From Elusimicrobiales bacterium (lineage in GTDB: Bacteria; Elusimicrobiota; Elusimicrobia; Elusimicrobiales; Elusimicrobiaceae), in NCBI GenBank assembly GCA_030540535.1, contig JAUNWB010000061.1, positions 1 through 7,400 on the forward strand: a stretch of DNA of 7,400 nucleotides. The letters are read 5' to 3'. Position numbers and translations under genes: made by a program. Positions 1 to 5,840 of the stretch are shown here, piece by piece; within the stretch, counting starts at the first letter, position 1; each line of letters begins with the position of its first letter. The notes beneath the pieces were generated by a model that was given only the letters and a program-made list of their open reading frames with translations, ran no database searches and was not told where the DNA came from.

Positions 1-702
1 TTGAGAAATTTACCGGCATCCGCCAGATGGAAAGTGATTCCGGTGCTCCCGGACCCGGTTTCTGCGGGGCAGGCGAATGCCGTCAAGCGGGTTGTGCTTA
101 AAGCCAAGCAAGAACGCGCCGCGCGTTCCCGTTTGTTTTTATCCGCCGGCAACAGCCTGTACCGGGACGAAATTTTAAAAGGGTATCATTTGCCTTTCAA
201 TTATATTGAAGGTTTCTACCTGCGCAGAATTCATCCTTACTTGGCGAAACCGAGTTATACCCCTGATGGAGATAAAAATATTCTGTTCCGCGGTATGCTT
301 CTTACCCCGGAAGAATTGTCGGAAGTTATGCGCAAGGGTTTTTCTCCCTCTACTTCTAACTGGAATACGGGGACCGACGGAAGAGCTGCCGTCAGTTTTT
401 CTTCATCCAGCGTGGAGGCGGCGCATTATATTTTTCAGCAGGGATTTAAGAAAAACACTATCGGTGTCGTCTTTGAAGTGCGCCGTTTGCCCGCCATGGT
501 GCCGGGACTGAGCCGTTTGTACAATTCCACCAAAACCATTTACTATTCGTATGAAGATATTGCGCCGGAGAATATCGTAGACGTTCTTGTCTGGGGCGAG
601 TACGGCCTGGAAAGGCTTGAAGATATTATCCACAAGGCCGCGCGCGGCGAAATCCGCCCGCATACGGTTTGGACAAGCCAGTTTGACGGTTTATTTCGGT
701 AA
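1..702 (+). CDS. Possible ADP-ribosyltransferase-fold protein (start uncertain, may be partial)
   Basis: The frame is open from the first base to a TAA at 700-702 and gives up to 233 residues. A TTG at position 1 could be a start, but no upstream sequence is visible, so the true start may lie outside. I do not recognise a named family. The C-terminal half has the order of landmarks seen in ADP-ribosyltransferase folds: an Arg in ILFRGM (R97), a Gly-Phe in RKGFSP (113-114), a beta-strand Ser-x-Ser in AVSFSSSS (S132, S134) followed by an Ala-rich helix start, a hydrophobic strand (GVVFEV, 155-160), and YSYEDIAPENI with E185 as a candidate catalytic Glu followed by a strand (VDVLVW). That R / S-x-S / E order is the basis for the call. 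The first 80 residues are basic and unassigned, with no visible signal peptide. It stands alone and converges on the next gene. The fold could also be a non-enzymatic relative. Confidence 0.6.
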   Translation: MRNLPASARWKVIPVLPDPVSAGQANAVKRVVLKAKQERAARSRLFLSAGNSLYRDEILKGYHLPFNYIEGFYLRRIHPYLAKPSYTPDGDKNILFRGMLLTPEELSEVMRKGFSPSTSNWNTGTDGRAAVSFSSSSVEAAHYIFQQGFKKNTIGVVFEVRRLPAMVPGLSRLYNSTKTIYYSYEDIAPENIVDVLVWGEYGLERLEDIIHKAARGEIRPHTVWTSQFDGLFR

Positions 703-708
703 ATAGAA

Positions 709-741
709 AACGCCCCCGGTTTTGGCCGGGGGCGTTCTTTT
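709..741. terminator. Bidirectional intrinsic terminator
   Basis: A perfect 11-bp stem (709-719 with 726-736, core CGCCCCCGG/CCGGGGGCG) closes a 6-base loop. T-rich sequence follows on the plus strand (735-741), and AAAA before the stem supplies a T-run on the minus strand. It sits between two convergent genes, 6 bp after one stop and 13 bp from the other, so it probably ends both. Confidence 0.88.
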
Positions 742-754
742 AAGATGTCAGCCG

Positions 755-1630
755 TTATTTGGCTTCGTGGAATAAGTGGCTGAACGACAGCGATACACCC
801 ACATACACGTTTTCGCCGCGTTTGGAAACATACTTGCCTTTGGCCGTATAGTACGAAACAAACGGTGCCAGGTAGAGGTTTTTGTAGAGCTGTACGTCCA
901 GGCGGGCGTCGGCTTCAAATTCGTAGCTTAAATCGGTCGCGCGTTTTTCGGACGTGCTGACGTATTTGCGGTACAGGGCGGAGTACTTGGCCGTTACGCC
1001 TTCTCGGATGGGCTGTTCCACTTTTACTCCCGCTTCCCACGCCAGTTTGCTGGCAGCGGGGTGGTATGTATAATCCCGTTCGCCCACCACGGCGGCAAAC
1101 AGATTTTTGATGTATTTGCCTTCAAACAGTTTCACGCCGCCCGTCCCGCGCAGAATTTTTTTGCGGGGGGAGTGGTCGGGCTTGGTAAATTCGGTTTCGT
1201 AGCCCAGGTTGAAGAACGGGCCCATTTCAAAACCGCCCATAAAATCGTCCACTTTCCACAGACGTTGGGTGTAGCCTGTGGTGAGCAGGATGTTGTCGGC
1301 GTTTTCGTTGGTAACTTTTTCGCCTTCCACGGGGCGCACTTTGGTGCGGCCGTAATCCATCAGCAGTTCGTTGGTCCACAGGTAATGCTTAGCGTGGTAG
1401 TCGGCAATCATGTCAAACAGGCCGCGCACCGCGCTTTGGGAGTCCGAAGTCAGGCGGGCTTCCGAAAAGTCCTGGTATGCTTCGGCGTGTTTTACTTCGG
1501 TGGACGTTACGTCAAACGCCAGTTTTTTCAGTTCTACCTGCCAGCCGCGCGAGTTATCCTGGGCGTGCAGGGGTCCGGCGGCCGCGCAGGCGGCCAGCAC
1601 GATAAACAGTTTTTTACACCAATTCTGCAT
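755..1630 (-). CDS. Exported outer-membrane beta-barrel-like protein
   Basis: This 291-residue protein begins with a signal peptide: two Lys (6-7), a short hydrophobic run, and a likely signal peptidase I site after LHA (residue 23). The mature part has alternating hydrophobic/polar strands with many Tyr, Trp and Phe residues, and ends in a strand-like SLSFSHLF, as in outer-membrane barrels. The block with W..NELLMDYG and then ADNILLTTGY resembles DUF3078/DUF481-type outer-membrane proteins, though I cannot confirm the family. An AGGAGA (1635-1640) supports the ATG start. The upstream editing gene ends only 14 bp before, so the two are probably co-transcribed. LAAC (12-15) also fits a lipobox, but the hydrophobic run before it is only about seven residues, so I favour ordinary cleavage. 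Substrate and role are unknown. Confidence 0.8.
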   Translation of the reverse strand: MQNWCKKLFIVLAACAAAGPLHAQDNSRGWQVELKKLAFDVTSTEVKHAEAYQDFSEARLTSDSQSAVRGLFDMIADYHAKHYLWTNELLMDYGRTKVRPVEGEKVTNENADNILLTTGYTQRLWKVDDFMGGFEMGPFFNLGYETEFTKPDHSPRKKILRGTGGVKLFEGKYIKNLFAAVVGERDYTYHPAASKLAWEAGVKVEQPIREGVTAKYSALYRKYVSTSEKRATDLSYEFEADARLDVQLYKNLYLAPFVSYYTAKGKYVSKRGENVYVGVSLSFSHLFHEAK

Positions 1631-1644
1631 GTTTTCTCCTGAAG

Positions 1645-2106
1645 TTAATTTTCTAATTTAAAGCGGAGGCGTAATTTACCGTCCGCATAATCAAAGCTGC
1701 TGATTTTAAACCGTCCGATTTCAGCCGTGTTTTCCACGTGTTTGCCGATGCAGGGGCAGACGTCGTACGCACCGATGTAAACCAGGCGTACGTCACCCGT
1801 GGCGTCCGGCGGCAGGGAAGATAAATCCGCCCGTTTTTCCGCTTCCGCGCGCGGCATTACTTCGCCGCGTACGGGCAGCTCCATGGCGATTACTTCGTTT
1901 ACCAGCCGTTCCACTTCATCCAGCTGCTCTTGGGTGGGGGCGGACGGAAGGAAATAGTCGCACTTGGATTTATTTTTTTCGATATGGTTGGTTTTGCTCC
2001 GTTCGCAGCCGAAAACGCGAACCATGGTTTGATTGAGGATATGTTCGGCGGTGTGCATGGGGGCAAAATAATCTTTCTTGGGGGAAAGAGGGGTTTTATC
2101 GGTCAT
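1645..2106 (-). CDS. Stand-alone tRNA-editing protein, AlaX / SAD-domain type
   Basis: This 153-residue protein is essentially one alanyl/threonyl-tRNA-synthetase editing (SAD) domain, the size of the short AlaX proteins. Such cytosolic proteins deacylate mischarged tRNA in trans, classically Ser- or Gly-tRNA-Ala. Both zinc-binding motifs are present: HTAEH (H18, H22) and CIGKH (C119, H123), the latter followed by VENTAEIG, the family's usual ending of the site. The usual CGGTH is CIGKH here, a variant I associate with a bacterial stand-alone subgroup. The N-terminal beta-barrel of longer AlaX proteins is absent. Which tRNA it edits cannot be read from the sequence. The start is the first ATG; no ribosome binding site is visible, and a promoter is placed so that transcription would begin at or beside this ATG. 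M17, just before HTAEH, is an alternative but would leave no residues ahead of the zinc motif. Confidence 0.87.
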   Translation of the reverse strand: MTDKTPLSPKKDYFAPMHTAEHILNQTMVRVFGCERSKTNHIEKNKSKCDYFLPSAPTQEQLDEVERLVNEVIAMELPVRGEVMPRAEAEKRADLSSLPPDATGDVRLVYIGAYDVCPCIGKHVENTAEIGRFKISSFDYADGKLRLRFKLEN

Positions 2107-2112
2107 TCTAAT

Positions 2113-2141
2113 ATTCTAAGGATTTTGGTTTTCCTTGTAAA
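2113..2141 (-). promoter_or_regulatory. Sigma-70-type promoter for the editing/outer-membrane protein pair, probably leaderless
   Basis: Read on the minus strand, TTTACA (2141-2136) and TAGAAT (2118-2113) are separated by exactly 17 bp, each with one mismatch to consensus. The expected start point, about seven bases downstream, falls at 2106, the A of the ATG. No Shine-Dalgarno-like sequence lies in the 10 bases before that ATG, which agrees with a leaderless mRNA. Confidence 0.6.
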
Positions 2142-2147
2142 GATTTG

Positions 2148-2177
2148 CTGACAAATATCTCCCAAAAATAATAAAAT
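2148..2177 (+). promoter_or_regulatory. Probable promoter for pyruvate kinase
   Basis: CTGACA (2148-2153) and TAAAAT (2172-2177) are 18 bp apart in an A/T-rich stretch, each with one mismatch to consensus. Transcription would start near 2184, leaving a leader of about 67 bases. Only 6 bp separate this -35 box from that of the divergent minus-strand promoter, so the two may compete for polymerase. Confidence 0.5.
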
Positions 2178-2187
2178 AATGATAGAA

Positions 2188-2230
2188 GGGGGAAATCGGC
2201 GAAGAGCCGGCCCCTTACTCCAAGAAGTAA
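2188..2230 (+). promoter_or_regulatory. Two small hairpins in the pyruvate kinase leader
   Basis: The first hairpin has GGGG pairing with CCCC (about 2189-2192 with 2211-2214) around an inner CGGC (2197-2200) and GCCG (2206-2209) with loop GAAGA. The second pairs TTACT (2215-2219) with AGTAA (2226-2230). Both lie upstream of the AGGA at 2235-2238. No T-run follows, so these are not terminators. I recognise no riboswitch class; a role in mRNA stability or translation is only possible. Confidence 0.35.
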
Positions 2231-2250
2231 ACTGAGGAAAGAAATAGATT

Positions 2251-3672
2251 ATGCCGAAAAATACTGACTTTTGTAAAATCGTCGCGACCATCGGTCCCGA
2301 CACCAGCAACGAAGAAGCCGTAGAAAAATTAGTTTTAGCCGGGGTATCCGTGTTCCGCTGCAACTGCAGCCACGGTTCTTTGCCTGAATACCAGGAAAGA
2401 GTTACCAACATCCGCAAAATGGAAAAAAAATATAACTGCACGTTGGGCATTTTGTTCGACTTGCAGGGCCCGAAACTCCGCATCGGCACTTTTAAAGATT
2501 ACCGCATTAAACTCTCCGAAGGCGACAAATTCCGCCTGGACATGAACCCGGAACCGGGCGACCAGACCCGCGTCTGCCTGCCGCACAAAGAAATTTTCGC
2601 CGCGATGAAACCCGGCCTGGAACTTTTGCTTAACGACGGCGTCGTCCGCTTGCGTGTGGATTCCCACACCGCCGACTCTGCCGACTGCACCGTAATCGCC
2701 GGCGGCGAACTTTCCAACAAAAAAGGCGTAAACGTACCCGGCGTAAAATTGCCGCTCTCCGCGTTAACCGCCAAAGACAAAGAAGATTTGAAAATCGCCG
2801 AAATGCTGGGCGCCGACTTTATCGGCCTCTCCTTCGTGCAGGAACCGCAGGACATTATCGAACTGCGCAGCCTCATGAAATCCAAAGCTCACATCATCGC
2901 CAAAATCGAAAAACCCTCCGCCATTGAACACTTGCGCGAAATTATTGATTTGACCGACGTCATCATGGTCGCCCGCGGCGACCTGGGCGTGGAAACCAGC
3001 CCCGAACTCGTGCCGGTACTGCAGAAAAAAATCGTTTCCGGCTGCCGCAAAGCGGGCAAACCGGTTATCGTCGCCACGCAGATGCTTGAATCCATGATTC
3101 ACAACATCATGCCCACCCGCGCCGAAGCGTCCGACGTCGCCACCGCCGTTTACGACGGTGTAGACGCGGTCATGCTGTCTGCCGAAACCGCCCAGGGCGA
3201 TCATCCGTATGAAGCCGTCGCCACCATGCGCCGCATCATCGAAACCGTGGAAAAAGACCACCGCTACCGCAAAGGTCTTTCCTTGTTGGAACGCAAAAAC
3301 GATTCCACCAAAGAAGGCGCCATCACCACCGCGGCCGGCGTAGTGGCTACCAACATGGATACGGCCAACGTAATCGTTACGTTTACCGACTCCGGCTCCA
3401 CCACGCTCCGTGCTTCCCAGCAGCGCGCCGGCGGCCTGCCGATTTTGGGCTTGACCCCCAACATCACCACCGCCCGCCAGCTGACCGTTGTGTGGGGCGT
3501 AACGCCGATCGTCATTGAAAACTTGAAAAACTTTGACGATATGACCGCCGAAACCAAAAAAGCCGTCATTGCCCAGAAACTTGCCAAAGAAGGCGATAAC
3601 GTTGTGGTTACGGCCGGTATTCCTTACGGCAAAGCCGGTACCACCAACATGCTGTACGTGCTTTCCATCTAA
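2251..3672 (+). CDS. pyk: Pyruvate kinase, K+-independent type
   Basis: Catalyses phosphoenolpyruvate + ADP to pyruvate + ATP, the last step of glycolysis, in the cytosol. The 473-residue length is normal. Conserved sites in order: KIVATIGP (9-16); RCNCSHG (36-42), which keeps the Arg, Asn, Ser and His of the usual R-x-N-F-S-H-G; DLQGPKLR (70-77); KIEKP with the catalytic Lys K218 and metal ligand E220; VARGDLGVE with D244; ATQMLESM with T276; PTRAEASDV (288-296); and MLSAETAQG (308-316). K75 is at the position equivalent to rabbit Glu117. Lys there, together with Leu71, Gln72 and Ile78, is the pattern of K+-independent enzymes. The C-terminal allosteric-type domain is complete, with no extra PEP-utilising domain. 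GAGGA (2234-2238) precedes the ATG at a longish 12-base spacing. The gene has its own promoter and terminator and is strongly biased to C-ending codons, which suggests high expression. Confidence 0.97.
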   Translation: MPKNTDFCKIVATIGPDTSNEEAVEKLVLAGVSVFRCNCSHGSLPEYQERVTNIRKMEKKYNCTLGILFDLQGPKLRIGTFKDYRIKLSEGDKFRLDMNPEPGDQTRVCLPHKEIFAAMKPGLELLLNDGVVRLRVDSHTADSADCTVIAGGELSNKKGVNVPGVKLPLSALTAKDKEDLKIAEMLGADFIGLSFVQEPQDIIELRSLMKSKAHIIAKIEKPSAIEHLREIIDLTDVIMVARGDLGVETSPELVPVLQKKIVSGCRKAGKPVIVATQMLESMIHNIMPTRAEASDVATAVYDGVDAVMLSAETAQGDHPYEAVATMRRIIETVEKDHRYRKGLSLLERKNDSTKEGAITTAAGVVATNMDTANVIVTFTDSGSTTLRASQQRAGGLPILGLTPNITTARQLTVVWGVTPIVIENLKNFDDMTAETKKAVIAQKLAKEGDNVVVTAGIPYGKAGTTNMLYVLSI

Positions 3673-3690
3673 TTGGATAACGTGCATTTG

Positions 3691-3724
3691 AAACCCTCCC
3701 CCGTTTTTGCGGGGGAGGGTTTTT
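3691..3724 (+). terminator. Intrinsic terminator of pyruvate kinase
   Basis: A perfect 13-bp stem (3691-3703 with 3710-3722, core CCCTCCCCCG/CGGGGGAGGG) has a TTTTTG loop and a T-run (3720-3724). It lies 18 bp after the stop codon. Confidence 0.93.
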
Positions 3725-3763
3725 GTCACCCGGGCAGCTTAGACGCCGGGAAGGGGCATTTTT

Positions 3764-3772
3764 TGCTACACT
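3764..3772 (+). promoter_or_regulatory. Possible extended -10 promoter of the nucleotidase gene
   Basis: TGCTACACT combines a TGn extension with a TACACT -10 box. No good -35 box stands 16-18 bp upstream (that stretch is GC-rich), as is common for extended -10 promoters. The start point would be near 3779, just before the ribosome binding site. Confidence 0.4.
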
Positions 3773-3787
3773 GTAGAAAATAAACTC

Positions 3788-3793
3788 AGGGAG
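3788..3793 (+). promoter_or_regulatory. Ribosome binding site that fixes the nucleotidase start
   Basis: AGGGAG directly abuts an ATG at 3794 but is 6 bases before a second in-frame ATG at 3800. Only the second has workable spacing, so translation should begin at 3800. Confidence 0.75.
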
Positions 3794-3799
3794 ATGTAT

Positions 3800-5389
3800 A
3801 TGCGTCCTTATCTGTTAAAACTTGTATGTTTGGCAGCGGTATGCTGTTTTGCGCTGCCCGGCTGGGCGGAAAAGTTGGTTATCTACCACACCAGCGACAT
3901 TCACGGCTTTTATTTTCCACGGCCGGATAAAAATAACCGTCTTTTCGGCGGATTTGCCGTATTGGAAAACGTCCTGCGCGGCGAGAAAGAGCCGTTTGTC
4001 CTGTTGGATTCAGGCGATTTTTCCAGCGGCAATAAAGAAGCCAATGATTCAAACGGCCTTTATTCCGTGGAACTGATGAACGCGGCGGGAAAATCCGGCC
4101 GTAACGTATTGGGCCGCGGCTATGCCGCGCTGACTATCGGCAACCACGACAGCGACTTCGGTGCCGAAATTTTAGGCAGTACGCTTTCTTCTTTTAAGGG
4201 GGACGTTTTGGCCGCCAATATGCACGGCCTGCCGATGAAAAATAAAACGGTTTTGCCGTTCCGTGTCTACACCTGGAACGGGCGGCGGATTGCCGTCATT
4301 GGGTATGCGCTGGACGGCCCCGGCATGGCGGGTGAAATGGAAATTAGTGCGCTTGATAAGGCCGGCTGGGAACAGCTGCTGGCCGAGGTGTATGCGCAAA
4401 AGCCGGATGCCGTGGTGCTTCTGGCGCACGATTCCATAGCCGACGCCCGGAAAGCCTCCCAAATTTTAAGCGCCTTGGCTCCTGCACTGACGCAAAACCG
4501 CAAAATTGACGTGTTTTTGGGCGGCCATGCCCACGTCCGCAATATGGAGCGACGGCTGGGGGAAAACGGACCGCTGTTTGTGGAAAGCGGCGCGATGCTG
4601 GAAGGAACTACGCGCGTAGAGCTTGATTTTAATGACCGAACGGGCGCGTTGGAAAGTGTTTCCGCACGCTATATCCGTTTGGACCCGGAAACCTGGGGCG
4701 AAGAACCGAATACGGCCGCGCGGCTGGCGGAGATTGAAAATACCTCCTTGCGGCAGGCGTATGCGTTTGTGCCGCAGGCTTTGCCCAAATATCCCCGGGG
4801 TTCGGATGCCGAGGCGGATTTGCCCAAAATGCTTGCGGATGAAATGTTTGATTGGCTTTCCGCGCGGGAAAAAGTGGATTTTACCATTTTCCAAATTCCG
4901 GCCATTCGCAAGGATGTGGCTCCCGGCGTGCTGACGGGGCGCGATTTGGTGGAACTTCTCCCGTATACCGAATATGTGGCGACGTTTGATATCCCCGGCA
5001 AAAAATTAAAACAGGCCGTGCGCGAAACCATCCGCCGAGAAAAAGAACGCGGGGATTATTCCATTTTCGCTTATTCCAAAAACGTATATGTGGAGTATAA
5101 ATATCGCCCCGGTAAAAAGAATCCCGTCAAAATTACTAAATTTTTGGTGAACGGGAAGAAATTATCCAATCGTAAAATTTACCGCGCGGGTGCGATATCC
5201 CACATCCCGGACGGCTATTTTGAGGGCGCGCCTTTTAAAGGGTATGCGCGGCCCAATAAAAAAGTCTATCGGGATCAGTGCAGCAGCGGGCTGTTGTTTT
5301 CTGTCGTAAACGCTTTGCCGGGGGATACTCCGGCTGAAAAACGTTTGCTGGCTCCGGCGGATATACGCATGCCGCGCCAAAGCCGCTGA
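3800..5389 (+). CDS. Exported 5'-nucleotidase / UshA-family metallophosphoesterase
   Basis: Predicted 529-residue periplasmic or surface enzyme that hydrolyses phosphate esters, in this family usually nucleotides, UDP-sugars or cyclic nucleotides. A signal peptide (residues 1-23) ends in GWA before EKL. The N-terminal calcineurin-like domain has every metal ligand: D33 and H35 (SDIHG), D73 (SGDF), N115 and H116 (GNHD), H210 (LLAHD), H243 and H245 (GGHAH). The C-terminal nucleotidase domain is recognisable at residues 375-410 (GVLTGRDLVELLPYTEY, then IPGKKLKQAV). There the usual N-x-G-G-I-R motif reads FQIPAIR (364-370, Arg kept) and the usual GGDGY/F reads IPDGY (469-473), so substrate preference may differ from UshA. 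It has its own terminator. Its location near an organophosphate antiporter suggests phosphate or nucleoside scavenging, which is an inference. The exact substrate is unknown. Confidence 0.92.
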   Translation: MRPYLLKLVCLAAVCCFALPGWAEKLVIYHTSDIHGFYFPRPDKNNRLFGGFAVLENVLRGEKEPFVLLDSGDFSSGNKEANDSNGLYSVELMNAAGKSGRNVLGRGYAALTIGNHDSDFGAEILGSTLSSFKGDVLAANMHGLPMKNKTVLPFRVYTWNGRRIAVIGYALDGPGMAGEMEISALDKAGWEQLLAEVYAQKPDAVVLLAHDSIADARKASQILSALAPALTQNRKIDVFLGGHAHVRNMERRLGENGPLFVESGAMLEGTTRVELDFNDRTGALESVSARYIRLDPETWGEEPNTAARLAEIENTSLRQAYAFVPQALPKYPRGSDAEADLPKMLADEMFDWLSAREKVDFTIFQIPAIRKDVAPGVLTGRDLVELLPYTEYVATFDIPGKKLKQAVRETIRREKERGDYSIFAYSKNVYVEYKYRPGKKNPVKITKFLVNGKKLSNRKIYRAGAISHIPDGYFEGAPFKGYARPNKKVYRDQCSSGLLFSVVNALPGDTPAEKRLLAPADIRMPRQSR

Positions 5390-5413
5390 TTTTGACGTTT
5401 TTTGCTTTATTTG

Positions 5414-5448
5414 TCCGCCCGTGGTTTGGTTGCCGGGGCGGATTTTTT
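5414..5448 (+). terminator. Intrinsic terminator of the nucleotidase gene
   Basis: TCCGCCC (5414-5420) pairs with GGGCGGA (5436-5442) across a 15-base loop and is followed by six T (5443-5448). It lies 24 bp after the stop codon. Confidence 0.8.
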
Positions 5449-5791
5449 ATGGGCGTTATGGCGGAATTTTGGCTTTTCCCGGGCCTTTTGGACGTGGGCA
5501 GCAGATGTTCCGGGAGAGTCACCGATAAAATGTGCTGAGGCACCCCCGGGGAAATTTAGTCCCCTTTGCCGTTCACTCCCGCAGTATTTGGGGATATCTT
5601 TAGTGTTTTTGCGGTACGTAACGTCGGAAGATTGGGGGACGTGACAGATTCCCGCGCGCTGCTTTTCGCGGAAAGGAGGTTGCGGGGGACGTGCCGGAAT
5701 GACGACAAAGGGTTATAAAGGGCCCTCATATACCCTATAAAATCCGACGGTATGACGCGGGACGGAAGAAGGCGAATCTCCCGGCGGACAT
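5449..5791. other. Repeat-rich intergenic stretch without a supported gene
   Basis: No open frame here has a convincing start, ribosome binding site or protein-like composition. Visible structure: TCCCGG/CCGGGA (5477-5482, 5510-5515); a GGGGA/TCCCC hairpin (5548-5552, 5560-5564) followed by TTT; a direct repeat GGGGGACGTG (5634-5643 and 5684-5693); a direct near-repeat CGG[A/T]ATGACG (5695-5704 and 5748-5757); inverted CGTCGGA/TCCGACG (5622-5628, 5743-5749) and AGATTC/GAATCT (5646-5651, 5774-5779); and a hairpin TTCC(C)GCG/CGCGGAA (5649-5673). The density suggests a REP- or MITE-like element or a decayed one, but one copy cannot prove it. Confidence 0.45.
5709..5736. repeat. 28-bp imperfect palindrome
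   Basis: The two 14-bp halves are symmetric about 5722/5723. The outer arms AGGGT/ACCCT and the inner AGGG/CCCT match exactly, with a mismatched A/T-rich block between. It lies within the repeat-rich gap and is not followed by a T-run. It could be a protein-binding site or part of a dispersed repeat. Confidence 0.5.
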
Positions 5792-5822
5792 AAAAAAACT
5801 CCGCCCGGTGGGGCGGAGTTTT
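5792..5822 (-). terminator. Intrinsic terminator of the antiporter gene
   Basis: A perfect 12-bp stem (5795-5806 with 5811-5822, core ACTCCGCCC/GGGCGGAGT) closes a 4-base loop. On the minus strand it continues into seven T (complement of 5792-5798). It begins 18 bp after the antiporter stop. The plus strand also shows TTTT after the stem, so weak bidirectional action is possible. Confidence 0.9.
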
Positions 5823-5840
5823 CGCTTTATACAAAGATTG

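Noticed and set aside
1061..1642. A 193-codon open frame on the plus strand
   Set aside because: It is antisense to the outer-membrane protein and the start of its leader, with Gly/Phe/Val/His-rich composition and no ribosome binding site; a shadow frame.
2764..3729. A 321-codon open frame on the minus strand
   Set aside because: It is antisense to pyruvate kinase, rich in Gly, His, Phe and Val in the way produced by the strong third-position bias of that gene, has no family motifs, and runs through the terminator.
3794..3799. ATG at 3794 as the nucleotidase start
   Set aside because: The AGGGAG touches this ATG, leaving no spacing for initiation; the ATG at 3800 fits and still gives a normal signal peptide.
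4115..4129. CGCGGC/GCCGCG 6-bp hairpin in the nucleotidase gene
   Set aside because: It is short, GC-rich, within well-conserved coding sequence (LGRGYAAL before GNHD) and easily explained by codon use.
5402..5644. An 80-codon plus-strand frame after the nucleotidase
   Set aside because: It runs through the nucleotidase terminator hairpin, has no ribosome binding site at its ATG, and its product has no recognisable pattern.
5556..5834. A 92-codon minus-strand frame in the repeat-rich gap
   Set aside because: It starts inside the antiporter terminator region, covers the repeats, and has a low-information Ser/Arg/Pro-rich product typical of non-coding sequence.
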